The position numbers were made by a program, and so were the translations under genes. Shown piece after piece: positions 16,366-23,979 of a stretch of 64,000 bases of DNA. This DNA is from JAPHSX01 sp039714395. Its GTDB lineage: Bacteria > Pseudomonadota > Gammaproteobacteria > Thiohalomonadales > Thiohalomonadaceae. Under the pieces are notes generated by a model. That model saw only the letters and a list, made by a program, of their open reading frames with translations, was not told the origin of the DNA and did not search any database. The DNA is taken from positions 1-64,000 of the forward strand of contig JBDLJH010000007.1 in the NCBI GenBank assembly GCA_039714395.1, in the 5' to 3' direction. How positions within the stretch are numbered: the first letter of the stretch is position 1; every line of letters starts with the position of its first letter.

Positions 16366-17276
16366 AAGTTTTTAGCTTTTTTGTAATGTTACTGACGGCC
16401 TTTAGTGCTAGCGCGGTGACACCGCTTGAGGTGCAGCAGCTGACACCGAATGTTTATGCACTGGTTGGTGAGATGGAACAGCGTTCTGACGCCAATTTGG
16501 CCAATAATGCGACATTCGGCGTAATTGTTACAGAGTCTGGTGTAGTGCTTATTGATCCCGGTGGTAGTTATCGCGGAGCACAACAGATCGATGATGCCAT
16601 TAAGACTCTCACTGATAAGCCGGTAACAATGGTAATTAATAGTGGTGGTCAGGATCACCGCTGGATTGGCAACGGATATTTTAAACAGCGTGGAGCACGG
16701 CTGGTTGCTTCAGCGGCGGCGGTAGCCGATCACAAAGCACGTTCGCGTGACCAGATAATTGCTCTGCAAAATTTTCTTAGTGAAGAAAATATGCAGAGCA
16801 CTGAATTGGTGTTCGCTGATGAGACCTTCGAGGAGGAAAAGTCACTACATATCGGTGGAGTAGATATTGAACTACAACGTGTTGGTCCGGCACATACCCC
16901 GGGCGATACCCTGATATGGCTGCCGCAACAGCGCATAGCTTTTGCCGGTGATGTGGTTTACGTAGAGCGTATGCTAGGGGTTGGCTCTATGTCTAACAGT
17001 CGCCAATGGCTCGAGGCCTTTGAGGCACTTTCTGCCCTGCAACCCAGGTGGGTGGTGCCGGGACATGGTCATGCCGTAACACTTGAAAAAGCCAGGGCTG
17101 AGACTTATGACTATCTGGTATTTCTGCGTCAGGAGGTGGGAAAGATGATCGATGAGGGAATTGGCATGGAAAAAGTGGGAGAGATCGATCAGTCGCGCTT
17201 TAGTCATCTCAAGGTCTATGAGCAGATAAAGGGCCGAAACGCACAGCAAGTTTATACGGAAATGGAGTGGGAATAG
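16362..17276 (+). CDS. Exported metallo-beta-lactamase-fold protein with altered metal motif
   Basis: A 304-residue protein with a signal peptide (about residues 1-18, FVMLLTAFSASA) and an MBL fold resembling SoxH and quinoprotein-relay hydrolases: GVVLIDPGG near 60-68, GPAHTPGDT with His178, FAGDVVY with Asp197, and VPGHGH near 233-237. The usual HxHxDH metal site is replaced by NSGGQDHRWIGN (93-104), so several standard zinc ligands are missing; activity and metal content cannot be assumed. ATG 16362 is chosen since it opens into the signal peptide and overlaps the upstream stop. Confidence 0.88.
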   Translation: MKVFSFFVMLLTAFSASAVTPLEVQQLTPNVYALVGEMEQRSDANLANNATFGVIVTESGVVLIDPGGSYRGAQQIDDAIKTLTDKPVTMVINSGGQDHRWIGNGYFKQRGARLVASAAAVADHKARSRDQIIALQNFLSEENMQSTELVFADETFEEEKSLHIGGVDIELQRVGPAHTPGDTLIWLPQQRIAFAGDVVYVERMLGVGSMSNSRQWLEAFEALSALQPRWVVPGHGHAVTLEKARAETYDYLVFLRQEVGKMIDEGIGMEKVGEIDQSRFSHLKVYEQIKGRNAQQVYTEMEWE

Positions 17277-17303
17277 CCGCTGGCTAATGAAAAGGTATAT
17301 GCA

Positions 17304-18437
17304 ATGAGTATCCATAATATTACGATTATCGGCAGTGGCTTTGCTGCACTGACATCAATACGAGAGATCCGTAAACGCGACAAATCGGCACGAATTACCG
17401 TGATCGCACCGAAGGCCGAATTTATTTTTCTGCCCAGCCTTATCTGGATCCCATCAGGTATCCGTCAACCTGATGACCTGCGTGTTTCTCTGGATAATTT
17501 CTTTGCTCGCATGGGAGTGGAATTCGTTGCTGCCGAAGTGACCGGTCTGAAGCATGGTGGGCGTACCGTCGAAACCTCCGCGGGCAATGTGCAAAATGAT
17601 GCCTTGATCATCGCCTCGGGTGGCCGCTTTATCAAAAAGCTGCCGGGCATTGAGCATGCGATCACCCCCTGTGAGGGAATAGCTGCCGCGGTAAAGATTC
17701 GTGATCGCCTCAAAGAGATGGATAGCGGGACGATTGCTATCGGCTTTGGTGGTAACCCCAAAGAGCCTTCAGCAATGCGTGGCGGACCGATGTTCGAGTT
17801 TCTTTTCGGTATTGATACCCTGTTGCGCCAGCAGGGGCGCCGTGAGAAATTCAAACTAGTATTCTTTAACCCGGCACCAGAGCCTGGCAAGCGGCTTGGT
17901 CCGAAGGCAGTGAAGGGGTTGCTGGAGACGATGAAGAAGCGCGGCATCGAAACTCAACTTGGTCACAAGATGAAAGGACTTGAGTCCAACAAAGTGATCA
18001 CCGAGGGTGGTGAATTCAATGCGGATCTAATTCTCTTTATGCCTGGAATGACCGGCAACCAGTGGTTCGATAATAGTGAACTGCCACGTTCCGAGGGTGG
18101 TCTGGTAAAGGCCGATGCACACTGTGCTGTTCCTGGTTTCGAGCATGTCTATGTGGCTGGTGACTCCGGCAGTTTCCCTGGTCCAGAGTGGATGCCCAAG
18201 CAGGCACATATGGCCGACCTGCAGGCGGCGGCAGCAGCAGCCAACCTTTTGGCAGGATTGAATGGACAGCAAGCGAACAAGACCTTTAAGGTGGAGTTAA
18301 TGTGCATTGTAGACAGTATGAATAAAGGCATGTTTGTAGCCAGAACTAAACAGCGCAGCATAGTACTGCCACCTACACGCTTTGCCCACTGGATGAAGCG
18401 CATCTTTGAGCGTTGGTACATCCGCCAACTTCGTTAA
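17304..18437 (+). CDS. Sulfide:quinone reductase-like FAD-dependent oxidoreductase
   Basis: A 377-residue pyridine-nucleotide-disulfide oxidoreductase-fold protein. The FAD Rossmann motif is ITIIGSGFAALTSIREI at the N-terminus; the second FAD contact is VYVAGDSGSF (about 283-292). FLPSLIWIPSG resembles sulfide:quinone reductases and flavocytochrome c sulfide dehydrogenase. Cysteines are at 123, 274 and 334; classical SQR uses three active-site cysteines, and the one usually near 155-160 is not evident, so the substrate may differ. The last residues (WMKRIFERWYIRQLR) are basic and amphipathic, fitting membrane association. It sits between the MBL gene and arsS. Confidence 0.85.
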   Translation: MSIHNITIIGSGFAALTSIREIRKRDKSARITVIAPKAEFIFLPSLIWIPSGIRQPDDLRVSLDNFFARMGVEFVAAEVTGLKHGGRTVETSAGNVQNDALIIASGGRFIKKLPGIEHAITPCEGIAAAVKIRDRLKEMDSGTIAIGFGGNPKEPSAMRGGPMFEFLFGIDTLLRQQGRREKFKLVFFNPAPEPGKRLGPKAVKGLLETMKKRGIETQLGHKMKGLESNKVITEGGEFNADLILFMPGMTGNQWFDNSELPRSEGGLVKADAHCAVPGFEHVYVAGDSGSFPGPEWMPKQAHMADLQAAAAAANLLAGLNGQQANKTFKVELMCIVDSMNKGMFVARTKQRSIVLPPTRFAHWMKRIFERWYIRQLR

Positions 18438-18457
18438 TTACAAACCACTTTCAATAT

Positions 18458-19414
18458 ATGCTGGCAACACTCCCCCATCTTGAGAAGTTCGATTTCCCAT
18501 CGATCGAACGTAATGACATGTCAATCCTGCAAGTTAACCTTGGCTATCTGTGCAATTTGCAATGTAATCACTGTCATGTGAATGCAGGACCCAAGCGTAC
18601 TGAGATGATGTCGTCGGATAATATTGCGACGATCATTGAGCTTGCTGATAAGAAGCTATTTAGCACTCTTGATTTAACCGGTGGCGCACCGGAAATGCAC
18701 CCACAGTTCCGCGAGCTGGTGATGGCTATGCGAGAGCGGGGTATTCATGTTCTCGATAGATGCAATCTCACCATTCTCGAAGAACCTGGCTATGAAGGGA
18801 TGGCAGAGTTTCTCGCAGAAAATGATGTTGAGGTCATTGCCTCCCTGCCTTGTTACCTGCAGAAGAATGTCGATGCGCAGCGCGGTAAGGGGGTATTTGA
18901 TGGCAGTATTCGCGCTCTGCAACAACTTAATGCACTAGGTTACGGGCATGAAAAGAATATGCTGTTAAATCTGGTCTTTAATCCTCAGGGTAGCTCATTA
19001 CCACCTTCGCAACAGGCCCTCGAACTGGATTACAAACAGCGATTGAAGTGTGACCACGATATTGAGTTTAATCGTCTGTTCACTATTACCAATATGCCGA
19101 TTAAACGTTTCGGAAGTGCACTTTTATCTAAAGGTGAATTTGATAGCTACATGCAGCTGTTGCGTGGGAGTTTTCAGCCTCAAAATCTCGATGCGGTGAT
19201 GTGCCGCTCACTGGTAAGTATTGACTGGCAGGGCCGGCTCTTTGACTGCGACTTTAATCAAATGCTGGATTTGCCGATGCTCTCCGAAGATGGTGAACCG
19301 TTGGATATTTGTCAATTGCCTGAGTTGACTCTTACCGGTCGTTCCATTGAAGTACGTGGTCACTGCTACGGGTGTACCGCTGGTCAGGGGAGTAGTTGTG
19401 GCGGCGCGTTGTGA
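18458..19414 (+). CDS. arsS: ArsS-type radical SAM/Cys-rich protein (rSAM/selenodomain family, DUF3641 C-terminus)
   Basis: A 318-residue radical SAM enzyme. The cluster motif CNLQCNHC (CxxxCxxC) is followed by HVNAGPKRTEMM; DLTGGAPEMHP and DRCNLTILEEPG are family features. The Cys-rich C-terminal domain ends HCYGCTAGQGSSCGG. In this family (TIGR04167) the C-terminus often carries selenocysteine; here no in-frame TGA is seen. Members were linked to arsenosugar synthesis in cyanobacteria. The start is ATG 18458, matching the family N-terminus, but it lacks a Shine-Dalgarno; a TTG at 18413 overlapping the preceding gene is an alternative. The next gene's GTG overlaps the stop. Confidence 0.9.
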   Translation: MLATLPHLEKFDFPSIERNDMSILQVNLGYLCNLQCNHCHVNAGPKRTEMMSSDNIATIIELADKKLFSTLDLTGGAPEMHPQFRELVMAMRERGIHVLDRCNLTILEEPGYEGMAEFLAENDVEVIASLPCYLQKNVDAQRGKGVFDGSIRALQQLNALGYGHEKNMLLNLVFNPQGSSLPPSQQALELDYKQRLKCDHDIEFNRLFTITNMPIKRFGSALLSKGEFDSYMQLLRGSFQPQNLDAVMCRSLVSIDWQGRLFDCDFNQMLDLPMLSEDGEPLDICQLPELTLTGRSIEVRGHCYGCTAGQGSSCGGAL

Positions 19415-20106
19415 GTGTCTCTATTGTCATCCCTGCGCTTAACGAAGAAAGCAGCCTGCGTTCTTTATTACCTGGGCTTGCATCAGATAATCATGTTGTA
19501 GAGGTGATTGTGGCCGATGGTGGTAGTAGCGATGCTACTCCTGCGATTGTTACCGAGTTTGGTGCAAAACTCGTACAGGCAAATCAGGGACGCGCGCGAC
19601 AGATGAATGCTGGGGCGGCGGCGGCAACAGGTAATATTCTGTTTTTTCTTCATGCCGATACAGAGCTTCCAACTTATGCTTTTCAATTAATTGAGGATGC
19701 TATTGCCAATGGTGCCCTGTGGGGGCGTTTTGATCTTCGCCTTAGTAGCTCGCATTGGCTGTTGCGTATTGTCGAGCGGATGATCAACTGGCGTTCATAT
19801 CTTAACGGGATCGCTACTGGCGACCAGGGGATCTTCCTGCGTCGCGATCTGTTTGAGTCACTGGGTGGTTATGCCGATATCCCCTTGATGGAGGATGTGG
19901 AGCTTAGCAAGCGACTCAAACGCCAGGCCCGTCCCTGCTGTATTCACCAGCCTTTAATCACCTCTAGCCGACGCTGGGAGCAGTTTGGTATTTTGCGAAC
20001 GATAGTGTTGATGTGGCAGATGCGACTGGCTTATTTTCTGGGTGTATCACCAGAATCTCTGGCTCGGCGCTACCGTCGTAGTGGCACTGCCGGTCAGGGA
20101 CGTTGA
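19411..20106 (+). CDS. TIGR04283-type family 2 glycosyltransferase (rSAM/selenodomain-associated)
   Basis: A 231-residue GT-A glycosyltransferase: VSIVIPALNEESSL at the N-terminus, VIVADGGSSDAT with an Asp near 40, ARQMNAGAAAATG, and the metal-binding FLHADTELP. GDQGIFLRRDLFESLGGY and MEDVELSKRLKR complete the family pattern. Such proteins co-occur with the ArsS-type enzyme and a CofC-like transferase. The start is GTG 19411, overlapping the arsS stop; a TTG at 19396 is possible but would extend the N-terminus past the conserved strand. Confidence 0.9.
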   Translation: MSVSIVIPALNEESSLRSLLPGLASDNHVVEVIVADGGSSDATPAIVTEFGAKLVQANQGRARQMNAGAAAATGNILFFLHADTELPTYAFQLIEDAIANGALWGRFDLRLSSSHWLLRIVERMINWRSYLNGIATGDQGIFLRRDLFESLGGYADIPLMEDVELSKRLKRQARPCCIHQPLITSSRRWEQFGILRTIVLMWQMRLAYFLGVSPESLARRYRRSGTAGQGR

Positions 20107-20771
20107 TGGTAGCTAAGATGCAATTTCCAGACAGTGAGATTCTGGTGATGGCGCGGGCACCTGAGGCGGGTCGGGCCAAGACACGCCTGATCCCTGCTCT
20201 GGGTGAGGAGGGTGCTGCCATGTTACACGGCTTTCTACTAGAGCATCTACTTGGCAAATTGAGTCAGGCAGTTATCGCACCGCTCACCTTATGCTGTACC
20301 CCGGATACGGAGCACCCCTTTTTCCTCCATTGCCGAGATCGCTACGGCGTTCGCTTACAGCAGCAGTACGGTGACGGCCTTGGAGAGCGCTTGCACAATG
20401 CTTTGAGTACGAGTCTTGAGAGCAGCAAACATGTTGTAGTTATTGGTTGCGATATCCCTCAGTTGGTGGCGGATGATCTTATCGCTGCCTTTGAAGCATT
20501 GGAACGGGGGATTCAGTCAGTAATATCACCGACTGAAGATGGCGGCTATGCCTTGCTTGGAATTGCAGAGCCTGCCGCCAGGCTATTTAGCGATATTGAT
20601 TGGGGTAGTGAGCAGGTAATGGTACAGACCAGACAGCAACTCTCTGCCATGGACTGGTCATGGTCTGAATTGAAGCAGCAGTGGGATGTGGACAGGCCTG
20701 AGGATCTTCAGCGGCTGGTTAGTCTGGAGCTATCGCCGAAGATAAAAGAATTGCTTTCGACGAAGTGCTAG
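20106..20771 (+). CDS. TIGR04282-type CofC-like transferase (rSAM/selenodomain-associated)
   Basis: A 221-residue nucleotidyl/glycosyl-transferase-like protein related to CofC. The nucleotide-binding opening ILVMARAPEAGRAKTRL is near residue 13, followed by GDGLGERL, VVVIGCDIPQL with its metal-site Asp, and SPTEDGGYALLG. It belongs to the same partner set as the previous gene and ArsS. The ATG at 20106 shares bases with the preceding TGA. It is the last gene of the co-directional run that begins at lepA; a small opposing gene ends within its stop codon. Confidence 0.9.
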   Translation: MVAKMQFPDSEILVMARAPEAGRAKTRLIPALGEEGAAMLHGFLLEHLLGKLSQAVIAPLTLCCTPDTEHPFFLHCRDRYGVRLQQQYGDGLGERLHNALSTSLESSKHVVVIGCDIPQLVADDLIAAFEALERGIQSVISPTEDGGYALLGIAEPAARLFSDIDWGSEQVMVQTRQQLSAMDWSWSELKQQWDVDRPEDLQRLVSLELSPKIKELLSTKC

Positions 20772-20965
20772 ATAAAACTAGTGATAAGAATACCGTTAAC
20801 GATAAGTACTGCAGCTGCGCTTCCCAGTACAAGTACCATGCGGTGTAGGCGGGCCCCATGCCCACGCTCTACCTGCTGTATTGTACGGTTAATGCTAAGC
20901 GTTCGATCACTCTGTCTACGAAATGGTGGATAGTTAGAATATTCTATTTTTCGTGCGGTGTTCAT
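20768..20965 (-). CDS. Small single-pass membrane protein, unknown function
   Basis: A 65-residue open frame starting MNTARKIEYSNYPPFRRQSD, with a basic, soluble N-terminal half and a C-terminal hydrophobic helix (MVLVLGSAAAVLIVNGILI) running almost to the stop. Support: GGAG just upstream of the ATG and a well-formed promoter at 21000-21028 on the same strand. It converges with, and overlaps by 4 bases, the CofC-like gene. An N-terminal extension to 21028 is possible but lies over the promoter. I do not recognise a family. Confidence 0.5.
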   Translation of the reverse strand: MNTARKIEYSNYPPFRRQSDRTLSINRTIQQVERGHGARLHRMVLVLGSAAAVLIVNGILITSFI

Positions 20966-20999
20966 GACTCCATTCCTTATTATGCTGCTTGTTTTTATA

Positions 21000-21028
21000 G
21001 TTATAGTGGCGACGCCATTACTTGACAA
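21000..21028 (-). promoter_or_regulatory. Sigma-70 type promoter for the small membrane protein
   Basis: Read on the minus strand: -35 TTGTCA (21023-21028), 17-base spacer, -10 TATAAC (21000-21005). A perfect 12-base palindrome CAAGCATGCTTG (21026-21037) overlaps the -35 box and may be an operator. The expected transcript starts near 20993, about 28 bases before the ATG. Confidence 0.5.
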
Positions 21029-21092
21029 GCATGCTTGGTAATTGTTTCGGGAGATTCTAACAGATAATGGTTCTTATAACGATTAAATCACT

Positions 21093-22289
21093 ATGAAATT
21101 TACTGAATTCACCATTTCTTCGCTGCCTCAAGTCTATTTTGGTGAGGGGGAGATTAAACAGCTTCCCTCAATTACCGCTGAGTATGGCAAACAAATATTA
21201 CTGGTTTGTGGCAAAAGCTCTTTTGCTCAGACTCAACACTGGCAGAACCTGCAACAGGGGCTGACAGAGGTGGGTATCAGCCATCAGGTTTTTAACGTAT
21301 CTGGCGAGCCTTCTCCTGGCATGGTTGATGATGCGGTACGGGCGTTTCGCGACAAGGGTATTGAGGTCGTTGTTGGTATTGGTGGTGGTAGTGTGCTTGA
21401 TGCGGCTAAGGCCATCGCCGGTCTGCTGCCAGCGGGTGGCTCGGTACTGGATCATCTTGAAGATGTGGGTCGGGGACTCCCTTATGAAGGACCTGCCCTG
21501 CCTCTCATTGCAGTACCTACCACCGCAGGAACCGGGAGTGAGGCAACCAAGAATGCGGTGCTAAGCGAACATGGGCCACAGGGCTATAAAAAGTCCTTCA
21601 GGCATGACTCGTTGGTGGCCAATGTAGCGTTAATTGACCCAGCCCTTCTGGAGCAGTGCCCGCGTGAGTTGATAGCCGCTCAGGGGATGGATGCCTTTAC
21701 CCAACTGCTTGAGTCCTATGTTTCCCTGCGGGCCAACCCCTTTACCGATGCCCTGGCCTGGTCAGGGCTAGAGGCGGTAGCACAGGGCTTCTTTGCCGCC
21801 TACGATGGTGGCGACGATGAGGCTGCGCGCCAGGGGAGGGCGGCAATGGCCTACGGTGCGCTGCTCTCGGGCATCACTCTCGCTCAGGTGGGCCTGGGAT
21901 CGGTGCATGGTCTGGCACAGCCACTGGGGTCACTCTTCTCTGTTTCCCATGGTATCGCCTGCGGCACCACACTGGCGGTCGCTACCGAGGTCAATATCAA
22001 GGCACTACGTGAGCGCGAGCCGAAAAGTCCTGCATTAGTCAAGTATGCGCAGGTCGGCCGTCTATTGTTGGGTGACCGTCGCCTCTATGAGCAAGCGGCC
22101 TGTCATGCACTGGTTAGCCAGCTACAGATGTGGGCTGAGCGTATGGCGATCCCGCGACTAGGGGAGCTGGGCATTACCGAAGACGATATTCCGACAATTG
22201 TCGCCAACGCTCGTGGCAATAGTATGAAGAGCAATCCGGTACGGCTAACAGATGATGAGATAGCAAAAATAATCTCCAGGAGGCTATAG
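21093..22289 (+). CDS. Iron-containing alcohol dehydrogenase
   Basis: Group III (Fe-type) NAD(P)-dependent alcohol dehydrogenase, 398 residues. The nucleotide-binding GIGGGSVLDAAKAIA is near residue 95 and PTTAGTGSEAT near 142. Metal ligands are in QGMDAFTQLLESY, GSVHGLAQPLG and SVSHGIACG. The physiological substrate cannot be read from sequence. It follows the ArsS cluster after a short gap containing the divergent small gene, so membership of the same pathway is possible but unproven. Confidence 0.93.
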   Translation: MKFTEFTISSLPQVYFGEGEIKQLPSITAEYGKQILLVCGKSSFAQTQHWQNLQQGLTEVGISHQVFNVSGEPSPGMVDDAVRAFRDKGIEVVVGIGGGSVLDAAKAIAGLLPAGGSVLDHLEDVGRGLPYEGPALPLIAVPTTAGTGSEATKNAVLSEHGPQGYKKSFRHDSLVANVALIDPALLEQCPRELIAAQGMDAFTQLLESYVSLRANPFTDALAWSGLEAVAQGFFAAYDGGDDEAARQGRAAMAYGALLSGITLAQVGLGSVHGLAQPLGSLFSVSHGIACGTTLAVATEVNIKALREREPKSPALVKYAQVGRLLLGDRRLYEQAACHALVSQLQMWAERMAIPRLGELGITEDDIPTIVANARGNSMKSNPVRLTDDEIAKIISRRL

Positions 22290-22315
22290 GGGTAATAGCC
22301 TACTGTTTTACTCGC

Positions 22316-22344
22316 TTGATGAACCAGGGATTTAGGTCTATAAA
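22316..22344 (+). promoter_or_regulatory. Sigma-70 type promoter for the hemerythrin-like gene
   Basis: TTGATG (22316-22321), 17-base spacer, TATAAA (22339-22344). The predicted start near 22351 leaves a leader of about 65 bases before the ATG at 22416. Confidence 0.5.
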
Positions 22345-22415
22345 CGGTTATATTAGGTGGAAAGATATCTACCAGAGTGGAGGGGCAGGGTTTAATTCAA
22401 AATATAGGGGAAAAT

Positions 22416-22835
22416 ATGGAAACACTAAAGCAGTTAGAGAAACAAAATAGCGAAATCTCCGAACTCTGTGAGGTGCTTCAGGTATTGCTTGCAGATAATT
22501 CCATTTGCGACACAAATATTGCGCGCGAGTTATTCCAACGCTTCACCGGTAAGGTCAAGGAACACCTCTCTTTGGAGGATAATACACTGTATGCGAAGAT
22601 GCTGGCACATAAGGATACTCAGATAAATAGTCTGACTACCCGATATTTGACTAATTCGCGGGAACTTCAGCGTGTCTTTCTGGATTATGAGAGGCAGTGG
22701 TGTAAAGAGGGAGTGAAGGTCTCTGGTAATGATGCTTTTATTCGTGAAACCCACGGTATTTTCTCCATGATTCGTGAGCGTATCAGAGCCGAGAGTGAGG
22801 AGTTCTTTCCTGCCGTGAATGCGGTTATGAACTGA
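22416..22835 (+). CDS. Hemerythrin-like (HHE) domain protein
   Basis: A 139-residue all-helical protein. The spacing of KEHLSLEDNTLY (about 60-71) and IRETHGIFSMIRERIRAESEEFF (split across two helices, about 110-134) resembles the HHE cation-binding fold, which binds a di-iron centre for oxygen or nitric oxide sensing and iron storage. Not every standard ligand is obvious, so the call is tentative. ATG 22416 is preceded by AGGGG at a good distance; a longer reading from 22377 lacks such a site. It has its own promoter and terminator, so it appears monocistronic. Confidence 0.7.
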   Translation: METLKQLEKQNSEISELCEVLQVLLADNSICDTNIARELFQRFTGKVKEHLSLEDNTLYAKMLAHKDTQINSLTTRYLTNSRELQRVFLDYERQWCKEGVKVSGNDAFIRETHGIFSMIRERIRAESEEFFPAVNAVMN

Positions 22836-22858
22836 ACAGGCTTCTAGTCCACAGTCCG

Positions 22859-22897
22859 GCCGCTGTACTATCCATTTAGATAGGCAGCGGCTTTTTT
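22859..22897 (+). terminator. Rho-independent terminator after the hemerythrin-like gene
   Basis: Stem GCCGCTG (22859-22865) / CAGCGGC (22885-22891), with an inner CTATC/GATAG pairing, followed by six T. Confidence 0.9.
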
Positions 22898-22927
22898 ATG
22901 CAGGGCAATATTCCCTGATTTTGTTAC

Positions 22928-23497
22928 TTAGTTGTTGCGGATATAGAAGTGTTGCCATTCAATATCACTACACCTTTTCAGTAATGCCATAAGATTGGGG
23001 CTGGGTACCGCCTCACTCTCAAAGATTCCCCACACCTTGATGAAGAAGCGTCCGAAGCCGGCGCACTTGCGCCAACGCAGCTGAGTCGCTGAACTACTCT
23101 CTCCGCATTCAGGGCAGGGGGACTCTATGTATGGTGCGCTGCTCCAGCCATCAACTACCGCTTGCCAGTTATCGAAACGATGACCACACTTTTGGCAGCG
23201 TGGGATCTTGATGTTATCTCCAGCGATAAAACGTGGCTGTTCCAGTGGCCCTTCAATGGCAATATGGCAGAATTCATCGCCAGTCTTGCCCGGCTCACCC
23301 ATAGACACTACTGGCGAACAGCCAAGAAAGGTGACTAGCATCATAAACTCCTCACCGGGGCGATAGTGCGACTCACCATTTACTTCAATGGTGTTGGCGA
23401 TGAACCTCTCCTCACGCAAGGTTGCGATCAGGGTGTCACGATCCGTTGGGACATCATCGAATACTTTGGGTACCAGAATCAGAATATTTTCAGCCAT
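22928..23497 (-). CDS. Zinc-ribbon protein of unknown function
   Basis: A 189-residue soluble protein starting MAENILILVPKVFDD. Two CxxC pairs, CQKCGHRF and CPECGES (about residues 101-104 and 129-132), suggest a structural zinc ribbon; RPGEEFMMLVTFLGCSP and GDEFCHIAIEGP precede it. I do not recognise a named family, though the composition looks like a conserved cytoplasmic protein. ATG 23497 is preferred because GAAG lies 9 bases upstream; an ATG three codons earlier (23506) is directly adjacent to that site. It converges with the hemerythrin-like gene. Confidence 0.75.
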   Translation of the reverse strand: MAENILILVPKVFDDVPTDRDTLIATLREERFIANTIEVNGESHYRPGEEFMMLVTFLGCSPVVSMGEPGKTGDEFCHIAIEGPLEQPRFIAGDNIKIPRCQKCGHRFDNWQAVVDGWSSAPYIESPCPECGESSSATQLRWRKCAGFGRFFIKVWGIFESEAVPSPNLMALLKRCSDIEWQHFYIRNN

Positions 23498-23600
23498 CGA
23501 AGCCATCTTCAAGAAATAAATTCGCGCCATTGTAGCAGATAGCCATTGTGATTTTGGAGTGAGAACCACTGCACAGAGAGACAAAATAGTCCCGTGCTTT

Positions 23601-23897
23601 ATGACCATGACCACATTAAATCTCGGGACAAATGTGAACTACGTGTATTTGTTGCGCTCTCCTTCTGGTATGAGGTTGTTCATCGGGATGGGGGAGGAGA
23701 GCTATCAGCATTTCTCGGCGAGCCGTGCCGCCATGTCTCGCTGGGCTTTGGTGCCTGTGCTCTCCCCCGATGTTGGCATTAGCGCCACCATCTGGTACCT
23801 GTCTATTCTGGCGGCTCTGATTTTTATTGCTGCATCAATCATTTCAATTTTTCATTCTAGAGAAACAGCTGGCCAGGCCAGGGAGTTTTTCAACTAG
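23601..23897 (+). CDS. Doubtful small membrane-protein frame in a 480-base gap
   Basis: The region 23498-23979 has no clear gene. One frame from ATG 23601 encodes 98 residues, ending in a convincing hydrophobic helix (IWYLSILAALIFIAASI) and a short polar tail. The overlapping +1 frame (23594-23782) also has coding-like codons (…WYEVVHRDGGGELSAF…), so this may be the remains of a frameshifted gene. An inverted pair AGCTGGC/GCCAGCT (about 23868-23902) lies at the end. No function is proposed. Confidence 0.3.
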   Translation: MTMTTLNLGTNVNYVYLLRSPSGMRLFIGMGEESYQHFSASRAAMSRWALVPVLSPDVGISATIWYLSILAALIFIAASIISIFHSRETAGQAREFFN

Positions 23898-23979
23898 CCA
23901 GCTAATGTCTGCGTGGCGACACCTCCTGTTAATTTGCGTTAAAATAACCTCCCTTTGTGATAGAAGTAGAATTAGGCGG

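Noticed and set aside
18458..19414. Selenocysteine codon in the ArsS-type gene.
   Set aside because: No in-frame TGA occurs before the natural stop; the domain uses cysteines.
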